Assembly: GCF_004795015.1 (NCBI RefSeq)
Contig: NZ_SSBI01000004.1
Span: 152,956 to 216,955, forward strand
Source: Streptomyces sp. A1277
GTDB lineage: Bacteria; Actinomycetota; Actinomycetes; Streptomycetales; Streptomycetaceae
Length of the DNA: 64,000 bases
Reading direction: 5' to 3'
A model generated the notes under the pieces. The model made no database searches. It was not told the DNA's origin and worked only from the letters and a program-made list of their open reading frames with translations. Positions 41,109 through 48,557 of this stretch are shown here, in pieces; position 1 is the stretch's first letter, and the number at the start of each line of letters is the position of its first letter. Position numbers and translations under genes: made by a program.

Positions 41109-42320
41109 TCAGTGGGAGGCGGTGAAGACGATGGGAAGGGATTCCAGCGCGCGGTGGAACGGACCCGGCCGCCAGCGCAGTCCGTCCTCCGGGACGGCGA
41201 GGTCCATCTCGGGCAGGGCGTCGAGCAGATAGGTGACCGCGGTCTCCGCGATGAGGTACGCGTGGGACCGGGCCGGGCAGCTGTGCGGGCCGATGCTCCA
41301 GGCCAGGTGGGCGCGGTTGCCCGCGATGCCTCCCGGGGCCTGCGCGATGGCCGGGTCGTTGTTGCAGGCGGACATGGAGACGAGGACCGGCTGGTGGGCC
41401 GGGAGGAGCACGCCGTCGATGTCCGCCGGGTACGGCGGATAGGTGACGCAGTAGTTCGCCAGCGGCGGGTCCGTGTACAGGACGGTGTCGAGCGCGTCCC
41501 GCACGGTGGAGTGCCCCGCGTGCAGCCCGGCGGAGAACTCCTCGTCGGTGAGGATCTTCAGCTGGGTGTTGGCGATGAGGTTGGTCAGCGGCTCGATGCC
41601 CGCCCCGTACAGGGTGACCAGCTGGTGCCCCATCTCCTCGTCGGTCAGCTGCGCCTGGTGGGCCAGGAGCCGGGAGGTGATGTCGTCGGCCGGGTGGCGC
41701 CGGCGCAGGGCCACGAGGTCGACGACGGCCTGGCCGAGGATCTCGTTGCCCCGCTGGGCGTCGGTGGCCTCGAAGACGCGCGACATGCCGTCGGCGATCC
41801 GCGCCCCGATTTCGTCCGGGCAGCCGAGCAGGGAGCTCAGGACGCGGAAGGCGATCGGCCAGGCGTACTGGGTGAGCAGGTCGGCGCTGCCCGCGGTGAT
41901 GAAGTCCCCGACGGCGCTCTCGGCCAGCTTCTCCACCCGGGCCCGCAGCTCGTGCTGGTCGACGGCGTCGATGGCGGTGGTGTTCGCCGCCCGGTAGCGG
42001 GCGTGGGCGGTGCCGCTGCTGCGCAGGGCGTTGGGCCGCCACTCCATCATCGGCCGCACCGGGCACGAGGCCGGCACCTGCTCCTGCCAGACGCGCGGGT
42101 CGTGCGGGAAGTAGAGCGGGTCGTTGAGGATGCGCCGCGCCTGGAAGTAGCCGATCACCAGCGTGGCGGGGACACCCGGGGACAGGTCGACGGGGACCAG
42201 GGGCCCGTACGCCGCCCGCATCCGCTCGTAGGCGGCGTGCGGGTCGGCGGCGAACTCCGGTTCGTACAGGGCGATCCGGCCCGCCGGGGCCGGCGGCACG
42301 GTGCTGCTGGGGGAGGTCAT
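41109..42320 (-). CDS. Cytochrome P450, first P450 of the conservon
   Basis: 403 residues; ATG 42320 overlaps the GTPase stop (ATGA). The I-helix region reads VTLYGAGIEPLTNLIANT, with Glu-Pro in place of the usual acid-Thr pair, so the proton-relay Thr is not conserved in its normal place. The heme loop is WSIGPHSCPARSHA near residue 352, lacking the Phe at the canonical start. Both changes are common in conservon P450s of this branch. Catalysis may be unconventional; the redox partner is unknown. Confidence 0.88.
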   Translation of the reverse strand: MTSPSSTVPPAPAGRIALYEPEFAADPHAAYERMRAAYGPLVPVDLSPGVPATLVIGYFQARRILNDPLYFPHDPRVWQEQVPASCPVRPMMEWRPNALRSSGTAHARYRAANTTAIDAVDQHELRARVEKLAESAVGDFITAGSADLLTQYAWPIAFRVLSSLLGCPDEIGARIADGMSRVFEATDAQRGNEILGQAVVDLVALRRRHPADDITSRLLAHQAQLTDEEMGHQLVTLYGAGIEPLTNLIANTQLKILTDEEFSAGLHAGHSTVRDALDTVLYTDPPLANYCVTYPPYPADIDGVLLPAHQPVLVSMSACNNDPAIAQAPGGIAGNRAHLAWSIGPHSCPARSHAYLIAETAVTYLLDALPEMDLAVPEDGLRWRPGPFHRALESLPIVFTASH

Positions 42321-42943
42321 GGCGTGGGCTCCAGGGAGAGGGCCGCGCGGTGCGAGGCGAGGTATTTCGTGAGCGTGATCAGGGCGTACACGCAGGAGGT
42401 ACGGTCCCGCGCGTCGCAGGTGGTCAGCGGTGTCGCCGGGTCCAGGGCCAGGGCCTCGCGGATCTCGGCGAGGCCGTACTCGGGGGCGCCGGGAAAGACG
42501 TTGATCGCGACCGCGTACGGAATGGCCAGGTCCTCCAGCAGCCCCAGCGCCCCGTGGCTCGCGTCCAGGTCCCGGGTGTCGGCCAGGACCAGGCAGCCCA
42601 GCGCCCCATGGGCCAGGTCCTCCCACAGGGGCTGGAAGCGGACCTGCCCGGGCAGCCCGAACAGGTACAGGGCCAGGGCGCCGCCGGCCAGGTGGATGCG
42701 GCCGAAGTCCATGCCCACGGTCGTCGTGGTCTTGTCCGGCACGCCGCGCAGGTCGTCGACCCCGGCGCTGTCCTGGGTGATCGGCTCCTCCATGCGCAGC
42801 GGCCTGACCTCCGAGACGCTGCCGATGAAGGTCGTCTTGCCCACGCCGAAACCGCCGGCGATCAAGATCTTGGCGGACTGGGTCACCGTGGACGGAACGT
42901 ACGAGACGCCGTTCGGTGAGTCAGACCAGTTCTCGCAGTCCAT
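42317..42943 (-). CDS. cvnD: Conservon GTPase (CvnD-like)
   Basis: 208 residues from ATG 42943 (AAGGTG upstream; TTG one codon earlier). GTP-binding motifs: ILIAGGFGVGKTTFIGSVSE near residue 26 (P-loop), DFGRIHLAGGALALYLFGLPGQVRF with the G3 element around 80-105, and AINVFPGAPEYG near 147 in place of the standard NKxD. The Ras-like conservon GTPases associate with the membrane-proximal complex of kinase, roadblock and DUF742 proteins. It overlaps the DUF742 gene by 23 bp. Confidence 0.9.
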   Translation of the reverse strand: MDCENWSDSPNGVSYVPSTVTQSAKILIAGGFGVGKTTFIGSVSEVRPLRMEEPITQDSAGVDDLRGVPDKTTTTVGMDFGRIHLAGGALALYLFGLPGQVRFQPLWEDLAHGALGCLVLADTRDLDASHGALGLLEDLAIPYAVAINVFPGAPEYGLAEIREALALDPATPLTTCDARDRTSCVYALITLTKYLASHRAALSLEPTP

Positions 42944-43274
42944 CAAGCACCTTCTGCAGGAGGTCGTTTTGTGGCTGGTCGTCGGCGGCCGGGGCCGGGC
43001 TGGCCAGGTGGCCGCTGTCCATCAGGGAGGACACGATGATCCGGACGGTGGAGGGCGGCAGTTGCAGCGCGGCGGCGATGTCGGCGACGGCGAGGCCGCC
43101 CCGGCCCACCGCGAACAGGCTCATCACCCGCCGCGCGTCGGGCCCCAGCTCGCCGGCCGGGCCCGAGGCGGCGACGACCACGCTCTCCAGGCGTACATCC
43201 CGGTCCGGGCGGACCCGCCCGCCCGTGCGGACGTAGGGCCTGACCATGTCCGGGTCGTGCCGTGGTCCGCTCAT
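42921..43274 (-). CDS. cvnC: Conservon DUF742 protein (CvnC-like)
   Basis: 117 residues from ATG 43274, in ATGA overlap with the roadblock gene. DUF742 pattern: VRPYVRTGGRVRPDRDVRLESVV near residue 11, then a winged-helix-like stretch LGPDARRVMSLFAVGRGGLAVADIAAALQLPPSTVRIIVSSLMDSGHL. It is a small partner protein in the conservon signalling complex. Confidence 0.9.
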   Translation of the reverse strand: MSGPRHDPDMVRPYVRTGGRVRPDRDVRLESVVVAASGPAGELGPDARRVMSLFAVGRGGLAVADIAAALQLPPSTVRIIVSSLMDSGHLASPAPAADDQPQNDLLQKVLDGLRELV

Positions 43275-43699
43275 GCGAGGGGGCCCCCGTCCGGCTGGAG
43301 GACCGGTGTGCGTTCCTTCGTCCCCAGCTGCTCGCCGAGGCGGACGACGAGCAGGGCCATGTGGTGGCTGATCAGGCCGACGTCGGCGTGCGGGCCCGTC
43401 GTGACCACCGAGAGCATCGTGTGCTGCCCGGCCGCGGTCGTGAGACCGATCGTGGACACCGACTCGATCAGCTGCTGGCGCACGCCCTGCCCGCCGGTGA
43501 ACTCGTCCCACGCGCGGCCCGAGGCGCGCAGCGAGGCGGTCAGGGCGGCCAGCTTCTCGCCGTCCTCCTGGCTGATGGTGCGGGTCCGCGCCTTGAGCAG
43601 ACCGTCGCCGCTCATCAGCACGGCGTACCGGACGCCGTCCACCGATCCGAGCTGCTCGTCCAGCAGCCAGCCCAAGGTGTTCGCGTGCGTGTCCGACAT
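43271..43699 (-). CDS. cvnB: Conservon roadblock/LC7 protein (CvnB-like)
   Basis: 142 residues from ATG 43699. Roadblock/LC7 (MglB-like) fold: LGWLLDEQLGSVDGVRYAVLMSGDGLLKARTRT, then LSVVTTGPHADVGLISHHMALLVVRLGEQL. These proteins dimerise and act as regulators or scaffold for the cognate Ras-like GTPase. It lies 2 bp after the kinase gene. Confidence 0.9.
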   Translation of the reverse strand: MSDTHANTLGWLLDEQLGSVDGVRYAVLMSGDGLLKARTRTISQEDGEKLAALTASLRASGRAWDEFTGGQGVRQQLIESVSTIGLTTAAGQHTMLSVVTTGPHADVGLISHHMALLVVRLGEQLGTKERTPVLQPDGGPLA

Positions 43700-43701
43700 G
43701 A

Positions 43702-45153
43702 TCAACGTCCTTCGTCCGTACGAGGGGTGTTCTGGTTGTCCCGGCTGCGGCGGCTGCCCGCCATCCACGCGGCGGCCACCGCGGGCCTGCCCGGCTCCAC
43801 CACCGGCTCGGGCCCGGACCGGGCGGCGGCGGGCCGCCCGCCGCGCCGGCGGACGGTGAGCCCGCTGGCCGTGGTCGTCTGCGCCGCCTGGGACTCCGGC
43901 TCCGGCACGGAGGCCGGCTCAGGCGTCGGAGCCGGCAGAGGCACGAGCTCGGGCTCGGGCCGGGACATGGGCGGGGCCTCCGGCAGCAGGGACGGCTGCG
44001 GGGCCGGCGGGACGGCGGCGGACGGACGGGCCGCGGGAAGCGTCTGCGCGGAGACGGACCGGGACGGACCGGGCGTCGTCAGCAGCGCCTGCGGGAGCAC
44101 GATGATCGCGCGGGTGCCGCCGTACAGGTTGGGCGCCGTCAGCTCGACCCGGAAGCCGTACTGGTGGGCGAGGACCGAGGCGACGCGCAGCCCCGTCTGC
44201 GGGTACGCGCCCAGCCGGGTGATGTCGTTCCGCTGCTCGCCGGACATCACCTCCCGGGCCCAGGTCAGCCGCTCGTCCTCCATCCGCAGACCGGCGTCGT
44301 CCACCACCAGGAACGCCGCGTTCGCCCCGTGCTCCAGGGAGACGTGCACCCGGGCGTTCGGCGGCGAGTAGCGCAGGGCGTTGTCCAGCAGCACCGCCAG
44401 GGCGTGGACGACCGCCTCCACGGCACGGCTCTGCACCGCGAAGGACTCCAGGTCCGTGTGCTGGATGCGCTGGTAGCCCTCGACCCGGCCCATGGCGGTG
44501 CGCACGACATCGGTCAGCGTGGTGGCCGGCCAGCGCCGCGACAGCTTGTCACCGGCCAGGACGCCGTAGCCGGACGCGGTGAGCAGCATCTGCTGGGCCA
44601 GGTGGTCCAATTCGACCAGCGTCGCGTACGCCTCGTCCGAGACGTGGCGGCGCACACCGGCGCTGATCGTGCTGCTCAGCTTCGCCGCGCGGTGCACCGT
44701 GCTGGAGGCGAAGGCGCGGACGGCCGCGCGCGCCACGTCCACCGACTCCTGACGGACCTGGGCGACCTGACGCTCCGTCTCCGACCAGACCTGGGCGAGC
44801 TGTTCCTCGGCGGCGTTCTGCGCCAACTGGCCCGTCATGGTTATGGCGGAGCGCACCTGGCCGGCCAGCGCGCTGAGCCCGTTGGCCAGCTGAGTGTGCG
44901 CCAGCTGCGGCGGGACCGCCAGGTCGAGCTGGTAGGGGCGGCCGGTCTGCGCCTCCGACGCGGCCGCCTGGACGACGGTCTGTGCGATGTACGCGACGAA
45001 CTGCTCGGCGGCCCGCAGCTGCTGGACCAGCTGCTCGCGCTGCTGCTGGAGCTCGTCCGCCCGCCGCTTCTCGGCGCGGGCCCGGCGCAGGAAGTGGAGC
45101 GACGCGCCGGCGCCGGCCGCCAACACGAGCAGGATCGCTATCAGTTCGGTCAT
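43702..45153 (-). CDS. cvnA: Conservon sensor histidine kinase-like ATPase (CvnA-like)
   Basis: 483 residues from ATG 45153. One membrane segment at residues about 4-22 (LIAILLVLAAGAGASLHFL), then a Gln/Glu-rich coiled coil, a helical dimer region, and a HATPase_c domain at about 240-370 with the N-box HALAVLLDNALRYSPPNARVHV and G1-like VVDDAGLRM. The phospho-acceptor H-box is not evident. The last 100 residues are Pro/Ala-rich and probably disordered. First gene of the operon cvnA-B-C-D-P450-P450; homologous operons in S. coelicolor influence development and antibiotic production. Confidence 0.9.
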   Translation of the reverse strand: MTELIAILLVLAAGAGASLHFLRRARAEKRRADELQQQREQLVQQLRAAEQFVAYIAQTVVQAAASEAQTGRPYQLDLAVPPQLAHTQLANGLSALAGQVRSAITMTGQLAQNAAEEQLAQVWSETERQVAQVRQESVDVARAAVRAFASSTVHRAAKLSSTISAGVRRHVSDEAYATLVELDHLAQQMLLTASGYGVLAGDKLSRRWPATTLTDVVRTAMGRVEGYQRIQHTDLESFAVQSRAVEAVVHALAVLLDNALRYSPPNARVHVSLEHGANAAFLVVDDAGLRMEDERLTWAREVMSGEQRNDITRLGAYPQTGLRVASVLAHQYGFRVELTAPNLYGGTRAIIVLPQALLTTPGPSRSVSAQTLPAARPSAAVPPAPQPSLLPEAPPMSRPEPELVPLPAPTPEPASVPEPESQAAQTTTASGLTVRRRGGRPAAARSGPEPVVEPGRPAVAAAWMAGSRRSRDNQNTPRTDEGR

Positions 45154-45705
45154 CGGGTCCTCGCGAGGATCAGGGGGACGGTTCCTGCGGCTCCGGCGGG
45201 CATGCCGGCCCGCGGGCCGCCGAGGCCGAAGCACCCGCTGCCGGGGGCGTGTCGCATCGTGTCTGTACTCCGTAGTGCCCGGACTTCCGGGATCTGGCGG
45301 CGCTCAGGACGGGCCGCCTGGGGGAGGGGAACGTGTCGCCGAAGGCGCTCGGTCAGCTGCGGCCGGAAGCGGCGAGGCGTCTTCGCAGCGTGTCGCGGCC
45401 GGCTCCGGAGCCGGCCGGGAGGGGGCGATCTGAGCGGTTGACCGGCGAGGGGGACATGACAGAAGCCTAATCCGAAACGACCAAGGAGCGCAGAGGAAAC
45501 CGGGTCTGACGGGCCATCGCGCGGGGAAAAGAGCGGAACCACCTGCGAGGGCCGCACGTCCCGGGCCCCTCGCTAGGATTCGGTGGCGGGCCCGGACCGC
45601 GGGGACGGGCCAACCAGCGCCAATGCAAGCGTACTTCCGAACCGACGCGCCGGCGGGAGAGCGGCCGGGCGGTGGGCGGGACATCAAGTGAGTGGAGAGC
45701 CAGAC
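45154..45705. other. 552-bp non-coding region between the conservon and a divergent monooxygenase
   Basis: No supported gene on either strand. It should hold the promoters of cvnA (minus) and of the monooxygenase at 45706 (plus). A perfect 20-bp palindrome, GGCCGGCTCCGGAGCCGGCC, occupies 45397-45416 and could be an operator or a hairpin in the cvnA leader. Frames across it have shadow-like composition. Confidence 0.45.
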
Positions 45706-46923
45706 ATGCGTGGAGGCAGCATCGCCGTGGTCGGCGGGAGCATAGCGGGGTGTGCCACGGCCCTGGCCGCGTCGCGCGCGGGAGCGGACAAGGTCACCGT
45801 CTTCGAACGCGCCGACGCCGAACTCCGGGACCGGGGCGTCGGGATCGCCCTGCAGAGCGACCGCTACAACGAGCTGAAGGACGCCGGATACGTCGCCCCG
45901 GAGATGCCCTGGGCCCCGCTGACCCGGCGGGTGTGGAGCGTACGCGACGGCGACGCCGCCAAGGGACGGTCCTTCGGCGAACAGCCCTTCCCCTTCCGCG
46001 CCTACAACTGGGGCTCGCTCTGGAGCGAGCTGCGCCGCCGGGTGCCCGAGGACGTCGACTACCGCTCCGGCGCCGTCGTCACCGCCGTGGAACCGGGCGA
46101 CGACGGGGTGACGCTGCGGCTCGCCGACGGGCACGAGGAACACTTCGACCTCGTCATCGGCGCCGACGGCTACCGTTCCGTGGTCCGCGAGGCCATGTTC
46201 CCCGGGGTCAGCGCCGAGTACGCCGGCTACATCGGCTGGCGCGGTGCGTCGGCGGACGTCGAAGGGCTGCCCTCGGACGGCCTCGACGCGCACAACATCG
46301 TCTTCCCCGGCGGCCACTGCATGATCTACCGCATCCCGGACGGCGCCGGCGGCCACCGCCTCAACTGGGTGCTCTACACCGCGCCCCCGCAGACCGACGG
46401 CCTCCACCCCGACCTGCGCACCCCCACCTCCCTGCCGCCCGGCCGCCTCAACTCGCAGCTCACCGACCACCTGCGCGCCCTGGTCGCCGCACACTTCCCG
46501 CCGTTCTGGGCGGACAAGGTCCTCGGCACGCCCGCCGAGACCACCTTCATCCAGCCCATCTACGACCTGGCGGTCCCGCACTACACCTCCGGGCGCATGG
46601 CGCTCGTCGGTGACGCCGCCAGCGTCGCCCGGCCGCACGTCGGCGCCGGCAGCGTCAAGGCGCTCCAGGACGCCACCGCACTGGAGGCCGCCTGGATCGC
46701 CGGGGAGAGCTGGAAGGACGTGCTGGAGCGGTACGACAGCGGCCGGGGCGCGGTCGGCTCCGCCATGGTCGCGCTCGCCCGCCGGATGGGCAGCACCCAG
46801 GTCGAGAACACCCCGGACTGGTCCGCCATGGGCCAGCCGGAGTTCGATGCCTGGTGGCAGGACCAGAACAGCGGCTCCGACCGCAGCAGCGGCTTCGGCG
46901 GCCACAGCCTCAAGGTCAAGTAG
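45706..46923 (+). CDS. FAD-dependent monooxygenase
   Basis: 405 residues from ATG 45706 (GGAGAG upstream). Class A flavoprotein hydroxylase motifs: SIAVVGGSIAGCATALAASRAG at residues 5-26, LVIGADGYRSVVR near 150 and MALVGDAASVARPHVGAGSVKALQDA near 300. The usual Pro after GDA is replaced (GDAASVARP), seen also in 2,6-dihydroxypyridine hydroxylase-like enzymes. It is monocistronic, facing the transporter operon across a terminator. Substrate unknown. Confidence 0.85.
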   Translation: MRGGSIAVVGGSIAGCATALAASRAGADKVTVFERADAELRDRGVGIALQSDRYNELKDAGYVAPEMPWAPLTRRVWSVRDGDAAKGRSFGEQPFPFRAYNWGSLWSELRRRVPEDVDYRSGAVVTAVEPGDDGVTLRLADGHEEHFDLVIGADGYRSVVREAMFPGVSAEYAGYIGWRGASADVEGLPSDGLDAHNIVFPGGHCMIYRIPDGAGGHRLNWVLYTAPPQTDGLHPDLRTPTSLPPGRLNSQLTDHLRALVAAHFPPFWADKVLGTPAETTFIQPIYDLAVPHYTSGRMALVGDAASVARPHVGAGSVKALQDATALEAAWIAGESWKDVLERYDSGRGAVGSAMVALARRMGSTQVENTPDWSAMGQPEFDAWWQDQNSGSDRSSGFGGHSLKVK

Positions 46924-46932
46924 AGCCCCGGA

Positions 46933-46979
46933 CGCGAAGGGGGGCGGTCACCGGAATCCGGTCACCGCCCCCCTTCGCG
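46933..46979. terminator. Bidirectional terminator hairpin
   Basis: CGCGAAGGGGGGCGGT (46933-46948) pairs with ACCGCCCCCCTTCGCG (46964-46979), a perfect 16-bp stem, and the inner ACCGG/CCGGT extends it after one mismatch. It separates the convergent monooxygenase and livF genes. Confidence 0.78.
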
Positions 46980-46993
46980 CCGCCCGGCGCCGG

Positions 46994-47722
46994 TCAGGCC
47001 GCCGCAGGCGCGAGTTCGAGCGCGGCGTGCAGCGCGGTGGGGTCGGTACGGGCGTCCGCCCCGTCCAGCCGCAGCCCGACCCGCCCCGAGGTGAGCACCG
47101 TCAGCGTGTGCGCGCACTCGGCGGCCTGGGCCGGGCTCGGCGACACCAGCAGGACGGCGATGCCCTCCTCGGCCAGCGTCGTCACCAGCTCGTGGACCTG
47201 GCGGACCAGGGCCGGGGCCAGGCCCTCGGTCGGCTCGTCGAGCAGCAGCACACTCGGCGAACCGAGCAGCGCGCGGGCCAGGGCCAGCATCTGCTGCTCG
47301 CCGCCGGACAGGTCCGTACCCCGGTTGCCCCGGCGCTCGCCCAGCCGCGGCAGCAGCTCCAGCACCCGGGCGGGCGTCCAGACGCTCGGGCGCGTGGCGT
47401 CGCCCCGGCGCGGCGGGCGGTAGGACAGCCGCAGGTGTTCGGCGACGCTGAGGTTGGCGAAGACCCGGCGGCCCTGCGGGACGAGACCGATCCCGGCGCG
47501 GGCGATCCGGTGGGCGGGCTGCCCCGTCACGTCCCGGCCGTGCAGCCGCACGGTGCCGGCGCCGGGGCGCATCAGACCGGCGACGGTGTGGACGAGCGTC
47601 GTCTTGCCGGCGCCGTTGTGGCCGACGACGGCGTGGACCGTGCCGGCGGGTACGGACAGGTCGAGGCCGTGGAGGACGGTTCCGCCGTGGTAGCCCGCGG
47701 TCAGGCCCGTGAGTTCGAGCAT
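46994..47722 (-). CDS. livF: Branched-chain amino-acid-type ABC transporter ATPase (LivF)
   Basis: 242 residues. Walker A GHNGAGKTTLVHT near residue 34, Q-loop VPQGRRVFANLSV typical for LivF, signature LSGGEQQMLALARAL near 140 and Walker B SVLLLDEPTEGLAP. The switch segment that normally reads LLVEQN or LLVEHH is LLVSPSPAQAAECA here, so the conserved residue contacting gamma-phosphate is absent. ATP hydrolysis could rely on the LivG partner. Last gene of the kinase-roadblock-Liv operon. Confidence 0.88.
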   Translation of the reverse strand: MLELTGLTAGYHGGTVLHGLDLSVPAGTVHAVVGHNGAGKTTLVHTVAGLMRPGAGTVRLHGRDVTGQPAHRIARAGIGLVPQGRRVFANLSVAEHLRLSYRPPRRGDATRPSVWTPARVLELLPRLGERRGNRGTDLSGGEQQMLALARALLGSPSVLLLDEPTEGLAPALVRQVHELVTTLAEEGIAVLLVSPSPAQAAECAHTLTVLTSGRVGLRLDGADARTDPTALHAALELAPAAA

Positions 47723-47732
47723 CGGGGGTCGG

Positions 47733-48557
47733 TCATCCTCTCGCGTCGGTGGTGCCGGTGACGAGGTCCGGCGCCTCGCCGGCCATCGGGCCCGTGTTGT
47801 GGTAGGCGTCGCGGACCTCGGGGTGGGCGAGCGCCTGACGGGTCGGGCCGGTGACCAGCACCCGGCCGGCAGCCAGCACGGTGACCGACGTCGCGAGCTG
47901 GGCGACGACCTCGACGTGGTGCTCGACCAGGACGACCGCGACGCTCGAAGGCAGGGCGCCGAGGATGGCGAGCAGCCGGCCGATGTCCCCGTCGGTGAGG
48001 CCCGCCGCCGGCTCGTCCAGGAGCAGCAGGCGCGGCTCGCCCGCCAGGGCGGCGGCCAGGTCGAGCATGCGGCGCTGCCCGTGGGAGAGCGTGGAGGCCG
48101 GGCGGTGCGCGAGGTCCGCGAGCCCGACGGTCTCCAGGTGGTGCCCCGCGGTCTCGGTGTGCCGGCGGTAGCGGGACGGGCTGCGCCAGGCGCCGCGGCG
48201 CGCCGGGTGGTGCGGCCACCCGGCCAGGACGATGTTGTCCAGCACCGTCAGTTCGGAGATCACCGAAGGCTGCTGGAAGCTGCGGGCGATGCCCAGCCGG
48301 CTGCGTTTGGCGGTGGACGCCCGGGTGACGTCCGTACCGCTCAGGGCGATCGTGCCGTGGTCGGGCCGGTCGGTGCCGGCGATGAGGTTGAGCAGGGTCG
48401 TCTTGCCGGCGCCGTTGGGTCCGATGACGGCGTGCCGGGCGCCCTCGGCCAGCCGCAGGCTGACGTCGTCGACGGCGGTGAGGCTGCCGTACCTGCGGGT
48501 GAGGCGGTCGAGGTCCAGCACGGGGGCGGCCGGTGCGGCGGTCGGTGCGGGCGTCAT
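47733..48557 (-). CDS. livG: Branched-chain amino-acid-type ABC transporter ATPase (LivG)
   Basis: 274 residues from ATG 48557 in ATGA overlap with the permease gene. Motifs: IGPNGAGKTTLLNLIAG, ARSFQQPSVISELTVLDNI (LivG-type Q-loop), LSHGQRRMLDLAAALAGEPRLLLLDEPAAGLT and a normal switch LVEHHVEVV. With LivF it powers the fused permease; substrate class inferred from the family (branched-chain amino acids, urea or amides). Confidence 0.9.
   Translation of the reverse strand: MTPAPTAAPAAPVLDLDRLTRRYGSLTAVDDVSLRLAEGARHAVIGPNGAGKTTLLNLIAGTDRPDHGTIALSGTDVTRASTAKRSRLGIARSFQQPSVISELTVLDNIVLAGWPHHPARRGAWRSPSRYRRHTETAGHHLETVGLADLAHRPASTLSHGQRRMLDLAAALAGEPRLLLLDEPAAGLTDGDIGRLLAILGALPSSVAVVLVEHHVEVVAQLATSVTVLAAGRVLVTGPTRQALAHPEVRDAYHNTGPMAGEAPDLVTGTTDARG

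Noticed and set aside
40677..43859. 1060-codon plus-strand frame opposite the conservon
   Set aside because: Opposite five recognised conservon genes with coupled starts; amino acid composition is shadow-like.
45150..45557. Minus-strand 135-codon frame upstream of cvnA
   Set aside because: No ribosome binding site, Arg/Pro-rich, and it overlaps the start region of cvnA in another frame.
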